From Bacteroidales bacterium (GTDB lineage Bacteria > Bacteroidota > Bacteroidia > Bacteroidales > Bacteroidaceae): 64,000 nucleotides of DNA. The notes below the pieces were generated by a model, which was given only the letters and a program-made list of their open reading frames with translations, was not told where the DNA came from and ran no database searches. A program made the position numbers and the translations under genes. Where the stretch lies: NCBI GenBank assembly GCA_015060865.1, contig SUXS01000014.1, forward strand, positions 1 to 64,000, read 5' to 3'. Shown here one piece after another: positions 36,439 to 44,532 of this stretch (position 1 is the first letter of the stretch; each line of letters begins with the position of its first letter).

Positions 36439-37395
36439 TCACCGATGAACGAGGTGGTTCAACATCCAACTATACATTCCAACTGCCCAATATTGTTTTT
36501 TTGAAGCCAACCATTGTATATATCGTGTTCTTGCCGATACGGTTTTGTTTTGTAGGATGTAGGTGTTAGCTTCAGGGTACCATTCTGCCCAACGTTTATA
36601 TTGGCCAGCAATAAGGAACGGAAATTTAACGTCCAGCTTGAAGAAGTTTAGTTCCTTTTCTAAAGCCCTCCCGTATACCTTCTGCATATAGTCAATGATG
36701 TGCTGTACATTATGCTTCAGTTCCTTCAGATGTCGCTCCGAATAGGTCTGGCTGAAGGCATTGGTATTGGTCTTGATATAATGGTAATAGGCTTGTGGTA
36801 CATAGGCAACCTTCTTTGCATGGGCAAATAGCATCATCATCGTCATGTCTTCGCCCATGCCATATCCTGCAGGGAACTCTATATGATTGTCTGTATATAG
36901 CGAGCGGAGCACCAGTTTGTTCCATACATTGTATTTCATGCCTCCGCTAAGCATCGCTTTCAGTGCATCTATGGGAGTGTAGAGTGAGGGCTGCTTCATG
37001 TAGCGCTCGTTCTCCGCAAAGGTCAAGTACCAGTCACACCATACGATATCGGCATCCTGTGTCTTGGCTGCATGGTACAAATCCTCCAACATGGTAGGTT
37101 CCACATAGTCATCGCTATCGCAATGGAAGATATACTCCCCAGTAGCTAACGTTAGTCCCGTATTGCGTGCTGCAGGCAGTCCCTTGTTCTCTTCATGGTG
37201 AACAATGCGCACTTGCTCCTTCCGTTCAGGATAGCGAACTACTACCTCTTCAAGTATCTGTATGCTACGGTCGGGTGTCGCATCATCCACAAAGATATAC
37301 TCCACCTCACGAAGCGTCTGCTCCATCAGTGTGGTAGCACATCGCTCGATGAATGTCTCTACCTTATATATAGGTATGATAACCGATACTTTCAT
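36439..37395 (-). CDS. glycosyltransferase family 2
   Basis: A 318-aa GT-A inverting transferase with the classic opening KVSVIIPIYKVETFIERCATTL, the UDP-binding VDDATPDRS and the DXD-type HCDSDDYV at about 92-99. A basic, aromatic C-terminal region (QYKRWAEWYPEAN ...) may contact the membrane. Its role is adding one sugar to the repeat unit; donor unknown. Confidence 0.9.
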   Translation of the reverse strand: MKVSVIIPIYKVETFIERCATTLMEQTLREVEYIFVDDATPDRSIQILEEVVVRYPERKEQVRIVHHEENKGLPAARNTGLTLATGEYIFHCDSDDYVEPTMLEDLYHAAKTQDADIVWCDWYLTFAENERYMKQPSLYTPIDALKAMLSGGMKYNVWNKLVLRSLYTDNHIEFPAGYGMGEDMTMMMLFAHAKKVAYVPQAYYHYIKTNTNAFSQTYSERHLKELKHNVQHIIDYMQKVYGRALEKELNFFKLDVKFPFLIAGQYKRWAEWYPEANTYILQNKTVSARTRYIQWLASKKQYWAVGMYSWMLNHLVHR

Positions 37396-37454
37396 CGTTT
37401 TTTCCTCGTTACCCCTAAATCGTTAATTTTTCCTCGTTAAACGTTAACCTTTCT
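37392..37454. repeat. heptad array (TCGTTAA/TTTTTCC)
   Basis: Nine units in phase bridge the start codon of the GT2 gene and the stop codon of the GT8 gene (37444-37446); both codons are part of the periodic sequence. Confidence 0.8.
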
Positions 37455-38382
37455 TCCTTCCAAATACAAACCACCGAACCAATATCTTGATTCGTTTCCA
37501 TAGAGATAATTGGTCCAGCTCATCTTGTTTTTTATTGTAGAAATCGAAATAGAACTTCTCATCGAAGTAGGGCGATTTACGATAGTATTCCCACCAGATG
37601 TCATAATTCACGCAGAACTGCTTCCATGGTTTAGGACCATTATAATGGACGATACCATAGTTCAAAGCATGGGCTATCTCCTCTTCGTTGAAGTATCTAA
37701 GCATTTCATCTTTGCGTGTTACTAGGAGTTCGGTTAAATAGTTCGTAAGACAGAATGCAGGCGGCAGTGCCTTGATTTTCCCATAACAAGCAATGTTGAT
37801 AATATCCATGTCTTGCTGGTGAAAATCTCTTTTCGCTAATTCTCTGAATTTAGGGATAATATTGTCTTCTATTATCTTCTTGGAGTTAATAACCAGATTC
37901 CCGGAATAGAAATGCCCATATTTATGATCGATGCCTAATTTTTTTTTGATGTATTTTTGGACTTCAGGTCGCAAGGCTGAGCCATTGTCTACACCTGCCA
38001 TATAGTAATCTGATATGTCAATATTGAAGTATTGGGCTAAATCCTCTCTAAAGATGACATCCACATCGGAATATAAAATCTTGTCATACTCTGGAATTAG
38101 TTCGGGCGCTAATAGCCTATAATAAGCTGTTGTTGTTATGCCTCTAATTTCGTATGCATTGATGAATTCGTTACTTACTTTTCGGTAAGTAATCTTGTGA
38201 TTGGGATATGTTTTGGATAATTCAGTTAGGCGGGAATCTTGAAAATCATATTTATCAGAGTGCAAAATGAAAATATCGTAGAACGTTGTTGGAAGTGCGT
38301 TCCGAAGTAAGGATGAGATGCATACACCTGCGGGCAATAATAGTTTCTCGTCAAATGTGAATAAAATAGGAACAACGTTCAT
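37444..38382 (-). CDS. glycosyltransferase family 8
   Basis: A 312-aa GT8 (LgtC/glycogenin-like) retaining transferase. It starts MNVVPILFTFDEKLLLPAGVC, carries the DXD motif in KILYSDVDVIF (about 97-107), a second motif in YYMAGVDNG, and FYSGNLVINSKKI and HYNGPKPWKQ toward the C-terminus. Base composition drops to clearly AT-rich from here to about 42.7 kb, suggesting a separately acquired segment. It is 2 bp from licD, so tightly coupled. Confidence 0.92.
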   Translation of the reverse strand: MNVVPILFTFDEKLLLPAGVCISSLLRNALPTTFYDIFILHSDKYDFQDSRLTELSKTYPNHKITYRKVSNEFINAYEIRGITTTAYYRLLAPELIPEYDKILYSDVDVIFREDLAQYFNIDISDYYMAGVDNGSALRPEVQKYIKKKLGIDHKYGHFYSGNLVINSKKIIEDNIIPKFRELAKRDFHQQDMDIINIACYGKIKALPPAFCLTNYLTELLVTRKDEMLRYFNEEEIAHALNYGIVHYNGPKPWKQFCVNYDIWWEYYRKSPYFDEKFYFDFYNKKQDELDQLSLWKRIKILVRWFVFGRKKG

Positions 38383-38384
38383 GA

Positions 38385-39182
38385 TTACCAGATTTTTATA
38401 TTTGTGTCCGCAATATGATTCTCAATGTTGTCGGGAATTTTCATATAATCGTTTCCGTATAGCCTTTTTAAGTATGCATCGCAGTCCTTAGGAGCATTGA
38501 ATTCATGGCCTTCGAATGACAATTTACATAAAGGAAAAATCTCTTCTAATTTTTTTTCTTCGTTTAAGAATCCCACTCCGTATGTGTAGTGTATCATACC
38601 TTTATTAAATGATGGTGATATGAATCGTAAGAGAGGAAATACAATTTTTGTTAATAGATTGTAGTTAAATCTGAATGCTTGGCCTGTCTTGCTCTTCTCA
38701 ACAACACCTAGGCACATGCGATTGTAGCATACTGATGCTATTTTTGAGAATATCTTATATGTAGGTTCTAATGGAAATATGTCAATAAAGGCTCCTTTGT
38801 ACTCGAAGTGCTTATTGAATACACACTTTTCTTCTATATAGCTGTTTGTGTCCCTGACTTTGGCATACAGATATACGTATCCCGAATCGGTATCGGTTGT
38901 TTGTAATACATATTCTTCAGGTAACTCTTTGGGGAGAATATCTAATAATTTCAGATAATCTTCGCGCAAGAGTTCAATGTCGATGTCGTCGTCCCAAGGT
39001 ATGAATCCGCCATGTCTGATTGCTCCTAGCAATGTTCCACTACTAAGCCAATAAGGAATATCATGCTTTTTACAGATGGCATCTACAGACTTTAATATTT
39101 CTAACATGCGAAGTTGTAGATTCCTTAAGGCAGAACCCTCAGGGTTATAAGTCTCCTTGAGTCTTTCTGTTTGCATATCCAT
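38385..39182 (-). CDS. LicD-family phosphotransferase
   Basis: A 265-aa LicD protein, the family that transfers phosphocholine or other phospho-groups from CDP donors to glycans. Its hallmark YWLSSGTLLGAIRHGGFIPWDDDIDI lies near residues 42-67. The ATG at 39182 avoids overlap with the upstream GT2 gene; a longer frame to 39287 adds residues unlike the family. No licA/licC choline genes are visible, so the transferred group may not be choline. Confidence 0.9.
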   Translation of the reverse strand: MDMQTERLKETYNPEGSALRNLQLRMLEILKSVDAICKKHDIPYWLSSGTLLGAIRHGGFIPWDDDIDIELLREDYLKLLDILPKELPEEYVLQTTDTDSGYVYLYAKVRDTNSYIEEKCVFNKHFEYKGAFIDIFPLEPTYKIFSKIASVCYNRMCLGVVEKSKTGQAFRFNYNLLTKIVFPLLRFISPSFNKGMIHYTYGVGFLNEEKKLEEIFPLCKLSFEGHEFNAPKDCDAYLKRLYGNDYMKIPDNIENHIADTNIKIW

Positions 39183-39207
39183 ATGAGTGGGAAGGCTGTG
39201 AATACTC

Positions 39208-40047
39208 CTAATCGGTTTTGTTAGGGAAGTGCTTGATAAATCTGGCACTTTTATGAAAAATGGCAATACATCGCAGAATGCATGCAACTAATGTATATGT
39301 GGGCCTTTTGTAGTTCCTCTTTCTGAGTTCAATAAATAACTTGTCGTAATATGTGTCCCCATATAATTCGCCTTCTTTACTTCTCCCGTAGTCAAGGCGT
39401 ATTCTTTGCGGTATCAATTCCTCAAGAACGTGTTTGTACTCTAACTCTGACAGCGTTCGGTTTTGTGCGCTGAATCCAGTGATGTCATAATGGACAACAT
39501 AGACATTGATACGCTCATAGGTGCAATTGTCAAAGATAAATGCTTGTAGAAAGAATTTTCTATCGGCAACAATTTTTAAAGACTCGTCATACATGTATTT
39601 TCTCATCAGTGATGTGCGAATGAAAGCACATTGATGACATATACTTGAACTGTATAATGTGTCAAAAGTTATTTCATTAGGGGCTTCTTTCGTCTCTCCC
39701 AACCAGGTGTCTCCACATACGATGTCGCTTCCTTTGGATAGGCAGATGAAATTCTCAATAACCTGTTCGGAATAAAAGCAATCGCCAGAATTCATGAAAA
39801 TACAATACTCTCCATGTGCTCTTTCGATACCTTTATTCATGGCGTTGTAAATGCCTTTGTCTGGCTCACTTATCCAATAGTCAATTTTGTCTGTATGGCT
39901 TTTGATGATTTCTACACTACCATCAGTAGATGCTCCATCAATAATAATAAACTCAAAATCTTTGGATGTTTGGTTTATGGTGCTGGCTATTGTCTTTTCT
40001 AAGCCTTCTTTATTGTTATAGTTGATGGTGATTACAGAAACTTTCAT
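39208..40047 (-). CDS. glycosyltransferase family 2
   Basis: A 279-aa GT-A transferase of the WcaA/colanic type. Opening KVSVITINYNNKEGLEKTIAS, VIDGASTDGS-like IIIDGASTDGS (about 36-46), DKGIYNAMNKGIERAHGEY and the acceptor-metal motif FMNSGDCFY. AT-rich like its neighbours. It lies between a hexapeptide acyltransferase and licD with gaps of 8 and 25 bp, fitting one operon. Confidence 0.9.
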   Translation of the reverse strand: MKVSVITINYNNKEGLEKTIASTINQTSKDFEFIIIDGASTDGSVEIIKSHTDKIDYWISEPDKGIYNAMNKGIERAHGEYCIFMNSGDCFYSEQVIENFICLSKGSDIVCGDTWLGETKEAPNEITFDTLYSSSICHQCAFIRTSLMRKYMYDESLKIVADRKFFLQAFIFDNCTYERINVYVVHYDITGFSAQNRTLSELEYKHVLEELIPQRIRLDYGRSKEGELYGDTYYDKLFIELRKRNYKRPTYTLVACILRCIAIFHKSARFIKHFPNKTD

Positions 40048-40055
40048 CGTTGTTG

Positions 40056-40760
40056 TTACTCTTGTTGCAATACCTGTTTCAGTTTGTTTATATCACAAAA
40101 CAATTCGCTGTTTTCTTTCAGCCATTCAATGGGCATGTCCCACCATTTTTTTTCTAATAAGAATTGGATAGTTTCTTTGTCGTATCTGTATTTAATGACT
40201 TTAGCTGGAACTCCACCGACAACAGCATAAGGTGGGACGTCCTTTGTGACAACTGCTCCAGCGAGAACTACCGCGCCGTCTCCGATGGTTAATCCTCCAA
40301 CAAAAAATGCTCCTTGCCCAATCCAACAATCATTTCCAATAGATATAGGTGCACGCATTTCATCGAATAGCTGTTCTTTTGCAAAAGTGACTCCCGATTG
40401 CTTTCGTAAAGAGAAAAACATAGGGGATGTAGTTGCATAGGGGGCTTCTATAGGATGCACGCCTTGTGCGTTTTTAACATCTGCAGCAATGGATGTGAAT
40501 CGGCCAATATTTCCAATGATGGAGCAGTCGTTACATATGTATGAACCATACCCCATGTTGCCACTGAATTTTGTGCGATCTCCAATGGTGTTAGCTCCTT
40601 CAAAGGTTGAGGTAGTATCTATACGGGTTGTTGTGTTGAAACGTACTTTTCCCCACCATTTAAGCTTTAGTCTCCAATAGTCGGCAATCCCTCGAATGGT
40701 TGTCGTGATGGATCTATAAATTAATGCGCATAGGGCCTTAAACATTAGGAATATTCTCAT
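40056..40760 (-). CDS. hexapeptide-repeat acetyltransferase (CatB/LbH type)
   Basis: A 234-aa left-handed beta-helix acyltransferase that probably O-acetylates a sugar of the repeat unit with acetyl-CoA. The hexapeptide turns include IGDRTKFSGN, NIGRFTSIAAD, GNDCWIGQGAFFVGGLTIGDGAVVLAGAVVTKDVPPYAVVGGVPAK, and the catalytic His is likely in GVHPIEAPY. ATG at 40760 is used; ATG at 40745 is an alternative giving an 8-bp overlap with the upstream GT2 gene instead of 23 bp. Confidence 0.88.
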   Translation of the reverse strand: MRIFLMFKALCALIYRSITTTIRGIADYWRLKLKWWGKVRFNTTTRIDTTSTFEGANTIGDRTKFSGNMGYGSYICNDCSIIGNIGRFTSIAADVKNAQGVHPIEAPYATTSPMFFSLRKQSGVTFAKEQLFDEMRAPISIGNDCWIGQGAFFVGGLTIGDGAVVLAGAVVTKDVPPYAVVGGVPAKVIKYRYDKETIQFLLEKKWWDMPIEWLKENSELFCDINKLKQVLQQE

Positions 40761-41628
40761 GGCGTAGAACTTTGTTGTAGAATTGATAAATACGATCTTT
40801 CCATCTTTTGAATCTGCGAATCTTGCAATCTAACCAAGCATATATCTTGTAACCTTTGTAACGCTTGTCCAATTCTTCGCTGCATTCATGGTATAATCCG
40901 TAACCTTCGTTTAGTTTTGTTCCCAACTCCATTTTTTCCCAAAAAGATTTATTTTTAAAATCCATGTGGAAAATATAGTCTTTATTCCAATCTTTGCATT
41001 TTGCACTTAAGCCTCTTTCTTTGATGTCATAAACCATTACGCACTCATTTGTGTAAGCTAGCTTATGTTGCCGCAAAAGTTTGAATATAGCCTCAAGGTC
41101 TTCGTATCGGGAGAACTCTTCGTTGTATAAACTATCGCTCATGATAGAACGTTTGTACAATGTAGTTCCTGCGCATAAACAAATAGAATGAAAATACCAT
41201 GCGCGAAAGTTATTTCTTACAATACCATTTTTCCATCGATTGCATACGACTATCCGCTCAACTCCTTCTGTATAGAAATTTGCATGTGAAATAGGAACGC
41301 GATACTTATTGGCTGCTCCTATAAGTGTATCTAAAGCTCGGGGGAGAAAATAATCGTCAGAGTCTAAAAATATAATCCATTCACCTATGCTCTCCTTTAT
41401 ACCTTTATTGCGGGCTGTGCTCGCCCCACCATTCCCCTTATGGAATACACGTACACGTAGATCCTTTGCTGCATATTCATCACAAATCTTGCCGGAGCCA
41501 TCTTTGCTGCCATCATCAATTAGTAGCAGCTCGAAATCGGTAAAGGTCTGTGCCAAAATGCTATCGATGCAGCGGTGAAGGTACTGCTCCGTGTTGTAGA
41601 CGGGGACGATGACGGATATTTTGGGCAT
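40738..41628 (-). CDS. glycosyltransferase family 2
   Basis: A 296-aa GT-A transferase with KISVIVPVYNTEQYLHRC at the start, LLIDDGSKDGSGKICDEYA, GGASTARNKGIKES and the DXD-type IIFLDSDDYFLP (about 88-99). A basic C-terminus (CKIRRFKRWKDR) may bind the membrane. Its end overlaps the start of the acetyltransferase, so the two are translated together. Confidence 0.9.
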   Translation of the reverse strand: MPKISVIVPVYNTEQYLHRCIDSILAQTFTDFELLLIDDGSKDGSGKICDEYAAKDLRVRVFHKGNGGASTARNKGIKESIGEWIIFLDSDDYFLPRALDTLIGAANKYRVPISHANFYTEGVERIVVCNRWKNGIVRNNFRAWYFHSICLCAGTTLYKRSIMSDSLYNEEFSRYEDLEAIFKLLRQHKLAYTNECVMVYDIKERGLSAKCKDWNKDYIFHMDFKNKSFWEKMELGTKLNEGYGLYHECSEELDKRYKGYKIYAWLDCKIRRFKRWKDRIYQFYNKVLRHENIPNV

Positions 41629-41652
41629 ACTATGACGGGGTGTGGGTTAATG

Positions 41653-41728
41653 ACTTCGTCATTGAGCTTCGGCTGCGCTCACTGCAAGAGCTCAAACAAG
41701 CTTGACTCTCGTTCGCTGGCTCGAACCT
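41653..41728. repeat. dispersed ~75-bp repeat, copy 2
   Basis: Copy of the element at 5475-5550 (shared GACTTCGT-like start, CTTCGGCTGCGCTCACTG, CTTGACTCT, GTTCGCT, CGAAC). It lies between the polysaccharide genes and the DUF3990 cassette. Confidence 0.6.
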
Positions 41729-41784
41729 TAAGGGTTATGGGGTGCAGCCGGAGCCTGGGATTAACGTGTAAATGATTAATGATC

Positions 41785-42003
41785 TCAACCCATAACGCCG
41801 GTCAATAATTCGTGCTCAAGGAACGAATATACATATTTCGGACTCTGATAATACAAACCTGTGTTCTTGTCGCGAAGTTTTATGTAGGTGTCCGAGGTAT
41901 ATACCGTATCTATGGCCTCTTGAAAGGATAGATTTCTCTTTTCCATAAGCAGCGTGGTCAATTCCGCTGCTATGTACTCTACCATGTATTCTATGTCGTT
42001 CAT
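41785..42003 (-). CDS. small helical protein of a DUF3990 cassette
   Basis: A 72-aa acidic protein, mostly helical by pattern, with no signal peptide (MNDIEYMVEYIAAELTTLL; later YTSDTYIKLRDKNTGLYYQS). I do not recognise the family. Its ATG overlaps the DUF3990 stop codon by 4 bp, so it is translationally coupled. By position it is an antitoxin or accessory candidate. Confidence 0.7.
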   Translation of the reverse strand: MNDIEYMVEYIAAELTTLLMEKRNLSFQEAIDTVYTSDTYIKLRDKNTGLYYQSPKYVYSFLEHELLTGVMG

Positions 42004-42473
42004 AGTTTAGATAAGTGTGAAATGGATCTCTCTGTTCCGAAAAAGTACTGAAAGGTTATACCCTTGAAGTATTTTATCCGATGAAGGAACTCTCCCATAT
42101 CTATGCTCCCTTCTGTCAACTTCTGCATTTGAAGTCCAATCTTGTCGTTGGCTATCGGACCGTATATTACATCATATTCATCTTGCAAGAATTCGGATTC
42201 TTCTCTGTTTTTGAATACGAATTTTGCCCATTCTTCTGAATATGAATCAAAGGATAGGTATCGCAATGTGCCATCCGATAGTTTGCGCTCATCAAAACTG
42301 AATGAAGTGACTATAGGAGTGCCACCCAATGCCATGGTACGTAGGGAAGCCATTTGCTCGGCCTGCTGTAAATCGGCAGACAGGTAAAAACCTCTTCCAA
42401 AATCCTTGAAAGGTTTTGATTTTAGCAACTCTATATTGTTTATTTCAACGTTGCTGCCATGATAAAGTATCAT
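42000..42473 (-). CDS. DUF3990 protein, ADP-ribosyltransferase-like toxin candidate
   Basis: A 157-aa protein whose start, ILYHGSNVEINNIEL followed by KDFGRGFYLSADLQQAEQMA, matches DUF3990. This family has the H-G-S and F-Y-L-S pattern of the ART/PARP-like NAD-binding fold. Such proteins are suspected toxins that modify a target with ADP-ribose. It lies in a three-gene cassette with 4-bp overlaps on both sides. The target and real toxicity are unknown. Confidence 0.8.
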   Translation of the reverse strand: MILYHGSNVEINNIELLKSKPFKDFGRGFYLSADLQQAEQMASLRTMALGGTPIVTSFSFDERKLSDGTLRYLSFDSYSEEWAKFVFKNREESEFLQDEYDVIYGPIANDKIGLQMQKLTEGSIDMGEFLHRIKYFKGITFQYFFGTERSISHLSKL

Positions 42474-42697
42474 ACGATGCCTCCTCCTTGACGTTTCATA
42501 TAATTGACTAGCATATCCATCGCATCAGAAAAACTAAGAGTATGCATGATGTCATAATGCTTGTCTACCATATCTACTCCTCCATAACGCTTCACATAGC
42601 GATATGACTGTAGTACGTTCAAATTATGCCACTTGGCGAAGTGTGATATGAGTGACATCAGATATTCTGCCTTGTCTCTAATTATAGCTCTTTCCAT
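42470..42697 (-). CDS. DUF3791 protein
   Basis: A 75-aa helical protein (DKAEYLMSLISHFAKWHNL, YRYVKRYGGVDMVDKHYDIMHTLSF) of the DUF3791 type regularly found next to DUF3990 genes, where an antitoxin role is suspected. It is the first gene of the cassette. A weak -7 candidate TTACTTTG lies 21 bp upstream at 42718-42725. Confidence 0.78.
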   Translation of the reverse strand: MERAIIRDKAEYLMSLISHFAKWHNLNVLQSYRYVKRYGGVDMVDKHYDIMHTLSFSDAMDMLVNYMKRQGGGIV

Positions 42698-42772
42698 ACG
42701 ATATTTATATTCATAGGCAAAGTAACAAATAATTTAGTTGACATCCTATGCTTTTAACCATTTTTTGAGAAT

Positions 42773-42898
42773 ACGATTAACGAAGGCACGCTTTGCATGT
42801 ACGATGACGAAAACGAAGACGAAAACTTTTTAGCGATGTCTTTAATCTTTAATCGTTAAACATTGAACGTTCATCTTTAATCGTTCATCTCGAAATGA
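42773..42898. repeat. heptad array, 18 units
   Basis: Units stay in one 7-bp phase over 126 bp: ACGATTA ACGAAGG CACGCTT TGCATGT ... TAATCTT TAATCGT TAAACAT TGAACGT TCATCTT TAATCGT TCATCTC. The AACGAAGGCACGC core is shared with 46026-46038. Confidence 0.8.
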
Positions 42899-43289
42899 CA
42901 TACTCTCGGGGCTTTGGCTCTCATTTAAAAAAAAGAAAACCAATTAGTTGTGCGGTTTATTGTACGTAATACCTTGGGAAGTGGCTCGTTTTGATGTACT
43001 TCCCAATCCTGTCGTCTTGATTGTGACAAACCGTTTGTAATCCTTTCGCTTTGCGTTTGCTGACGCAAATTTTCTACAAAGTTACTGTAATTTTTCTATT
43101 GTGTGAAGCTAAATTTACTTTATTTTTCAAATGTTTAATCGGTATTTAATCCCATTTGCTTAGTTGATTGCTAAACGTCAAGCGTAAATCGGGTATCCTG
43201 TAACCCTTAAGGGGCATTGTTAGTTGAGAAAAGCAGGGCTTTTCAACGATAACGATAATGTTAACGAAATGATGTTTTCCTGTTTTAGG

Positions 43290-43370
43290 CGTAGGTATCG
43301 GTTTTTATTCGTAATGTGCTGTATATATGGCGTATAGCGACCGACACCCCCGTTGCGGGGTTCGGTCACC
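43290..43370. repeat. 81-bp inverted repeat, left copy
   Basis: From CGTAGGTATCGG to GGTCACC. Roughly 80% identical to the reverse complement of 45917-45997. The inner third is itself a hairpin (GACCGACACCCCC/GGGGTTCGGTC). It flanks the HU-like/VirE-like gene pair on the left. Confidence 0.82.
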
Positions 43371-43457
43371 CCTCTTTCATTTTTGACATTACCGAAGTTG
43401 CTACGCTCGTCGGGTACGGAAATAAATATCCGTCTACTCACTCGCAACTTCCAATTG

Positions 43458-44084
43458 TCAATTCAAAATATATTGCCTCTGGTTCTTCGGTCCTATGGCG
43501 ATGAGTCGGCCTGCTTTGACTAACTCCTTCAGTTTGGTGAGGGCGGTGTGGCGGCTACATTCGCAGATGCGCTCGAAGGTGGAGCGGCTGAGGCTGTCGT
43601 TGGTGGTGAAGTACTCCTCCAGGCGCTTCTCGATGGTGGCATCGGAGAGCTTCTTGTTGCCTGTGGGGCCTCCGCTCACGATGGTGGCACCTCGCATAGC
43701 GTGCCACAGCTCGGCACAGGGAGCGAAGGAGATGCGGCTCACGCTGATGTCCTTCGAGGTGATGTAGTCTTCCTTACGCTTGTTGCCGCAGGTGAGGGTG
43801 AGGCTGAAGGTGCCCACATGGTCTATCTCGATGCGGTTGCCGTCGAGCAGGGCCTCGGCAATGCGCTGTCCCACGGCTTGCAGCACGGCGGCCACATCGC
43901 TCTGAGTGGCCGAGCTGGCATGGTTGATGTCGTCGGCCATCTCCTTGGTGGTGACCACGCGGCTGCTCACGACGCTCACGCCCATCGTGGGGTTCTTCTG
44001 GGTGGACTTGCCGGTGAGGTCGTTACGTTCGTACAGTTGGTAGGCAATGGTGCCTGATTTCTTGGTGGCGGTTCCTTGTTTCAT
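43458..44084 (-). CDS. HU-like DNA-binding protein with C-terminal winged helix
   Basis: A 208-aa protein. Residues about 1-125 follow the HU-HIG/IHF-like pattern of Bacteroidetes (GTIAYQLYERND near the start; VVTTKEMADDINHASSATQSDV; IAEALLDGNRIEIDHVGTFSLTL). Residues about 140-208 look like a winged helix (LSRSTFERICECSRHTALTKLKELVKAGRLIAIG). ATG at 44084 is chosen over a TTG at 44090. Homologues sit near capsule loci next to VirE-like genes, but their role is unproven; a DNA-architectural or regulatory job is inferred. It is transcribed divergently from the VirE-like gene. Confidence 0.82.
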   Translation of the reverse strand: MKQGTATKKSGTIAYQLYERNDLTGKSTQKNPTMGVSVVSSRVVTTKEMADDINHASSATQSDVAAVLQAVGQRIAEALLDGNRIEIDHVGTFSLTLTCGNKRKEDYITSKDISVSRISFAPCAELWHAMRGATIVSGGPTGNKKLSDATIEKRLEEYFTTNDSLSRSTFERICECSRHTALTKLKELVKAGRLIAIGPKNQRQYILN

Positions 44085-44102
44085 ATTCAATTATTTATTT
44101 TG

Positions 44103-44221
44103 TCAACAGACAACAGACAACAGTCAACAGACAACGGTCCTTTTAATGATTAACGGTTAACGATTAACGATTAGCGGCGCTCTTCTCACCATAACCCTTC
44201 ACCCATAACCTTTAACCTGCA
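44103..44221. repeat. heptad array, 17 units, four word types
   Basis: In one unbroken phase the words change from TCAACAG/ACAACAG to AACGATT to CACCATA/ACCCTTC. It lies in the leader of the HU-like gene. The switching of words without loss of phase is the clearest example in the window. Confidence 0.85.
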
Positions 44222-44335
44222 GTTTCAGCTGCTCCCCTTCTATCATTAAAATTGCTATCTCTAAGTTTGCAAATTTTGCGTTTCGTTTCTTGTCAATGAC
44301 CTGTTTTTATCAAAATTACACAATCTTTTCAAGCT

Positions 44336-44425
44336 ATTGTCTGCTGGGCAGTATACGCGCGTAAGCAGAGCGGCGAACGCGTGGATGCAGTGCGGCATAT
44401 GCGCGTATGCCGTGCGGCAGACAAT
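44336..44425. repeat. large imperfect inverted repeat in the divergent promoter region
   Basis: ATTGTCTGC...ATACGCGC (44336-44360) pairs with 44401-44425, 20 of 25 positions. A nested hairpin CGGCATA/TATGCCG lies in the right arm. In RNA it would be a large structure near the 5' end of the HU-like transcript; in DNA it could be a cruciform or operator. Confidence 0.7.
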
Positions 44426-44439
44426 AACTTTGTTGGATA

Positions 44440-44469
44440 CAAAGGTACGAAAAGTTTGTCAATCGACAA
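44440..44469 (-). promoter_or_regulatory. HU-like gene promoter
   Basis: Minus strand TTG (44467-44469), 19 nt, TACCTTTG (44440-44447). It implies a leader of about 340 nt containing the inverted repeat at 44336 and the heptad array at 44103. Confidence 0.65.
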
Positions 44470-44494
44470 GCATTTACCCACAGAAAATATCTTA

Positions 44495-44525
44495 TTGTGG
44501 AGGGCTTCTGGGGGCTATATCTTTG
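44495..44525 (+). promoter_or_regulatory. VirE-like gene promoter
   Basis: TTG (44495-44497), 20 nt, TATCTTTG (44518-44525). The ATG begins only 7 nt later, so the mRNA should be leaderless or nearly so. Confidence 0.75.
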
Positions 44526-44532
44526 CAGCGTT

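Larger units (their letters stand above)
42698..43457. other. 760-bp gene-free region
   Basis: No coding sequence is supportable. It holds an 18-unit heptad array (42773-42898), an AT-rich stretch with a GGGAAG/CTTCCC hairpin (42970-43010), a minus-strand TAACTTTG (43077-43084) without -33 box or nearby gene, and the left 81-bp inverted repeat (43290-43370). Confidence 0.6.
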
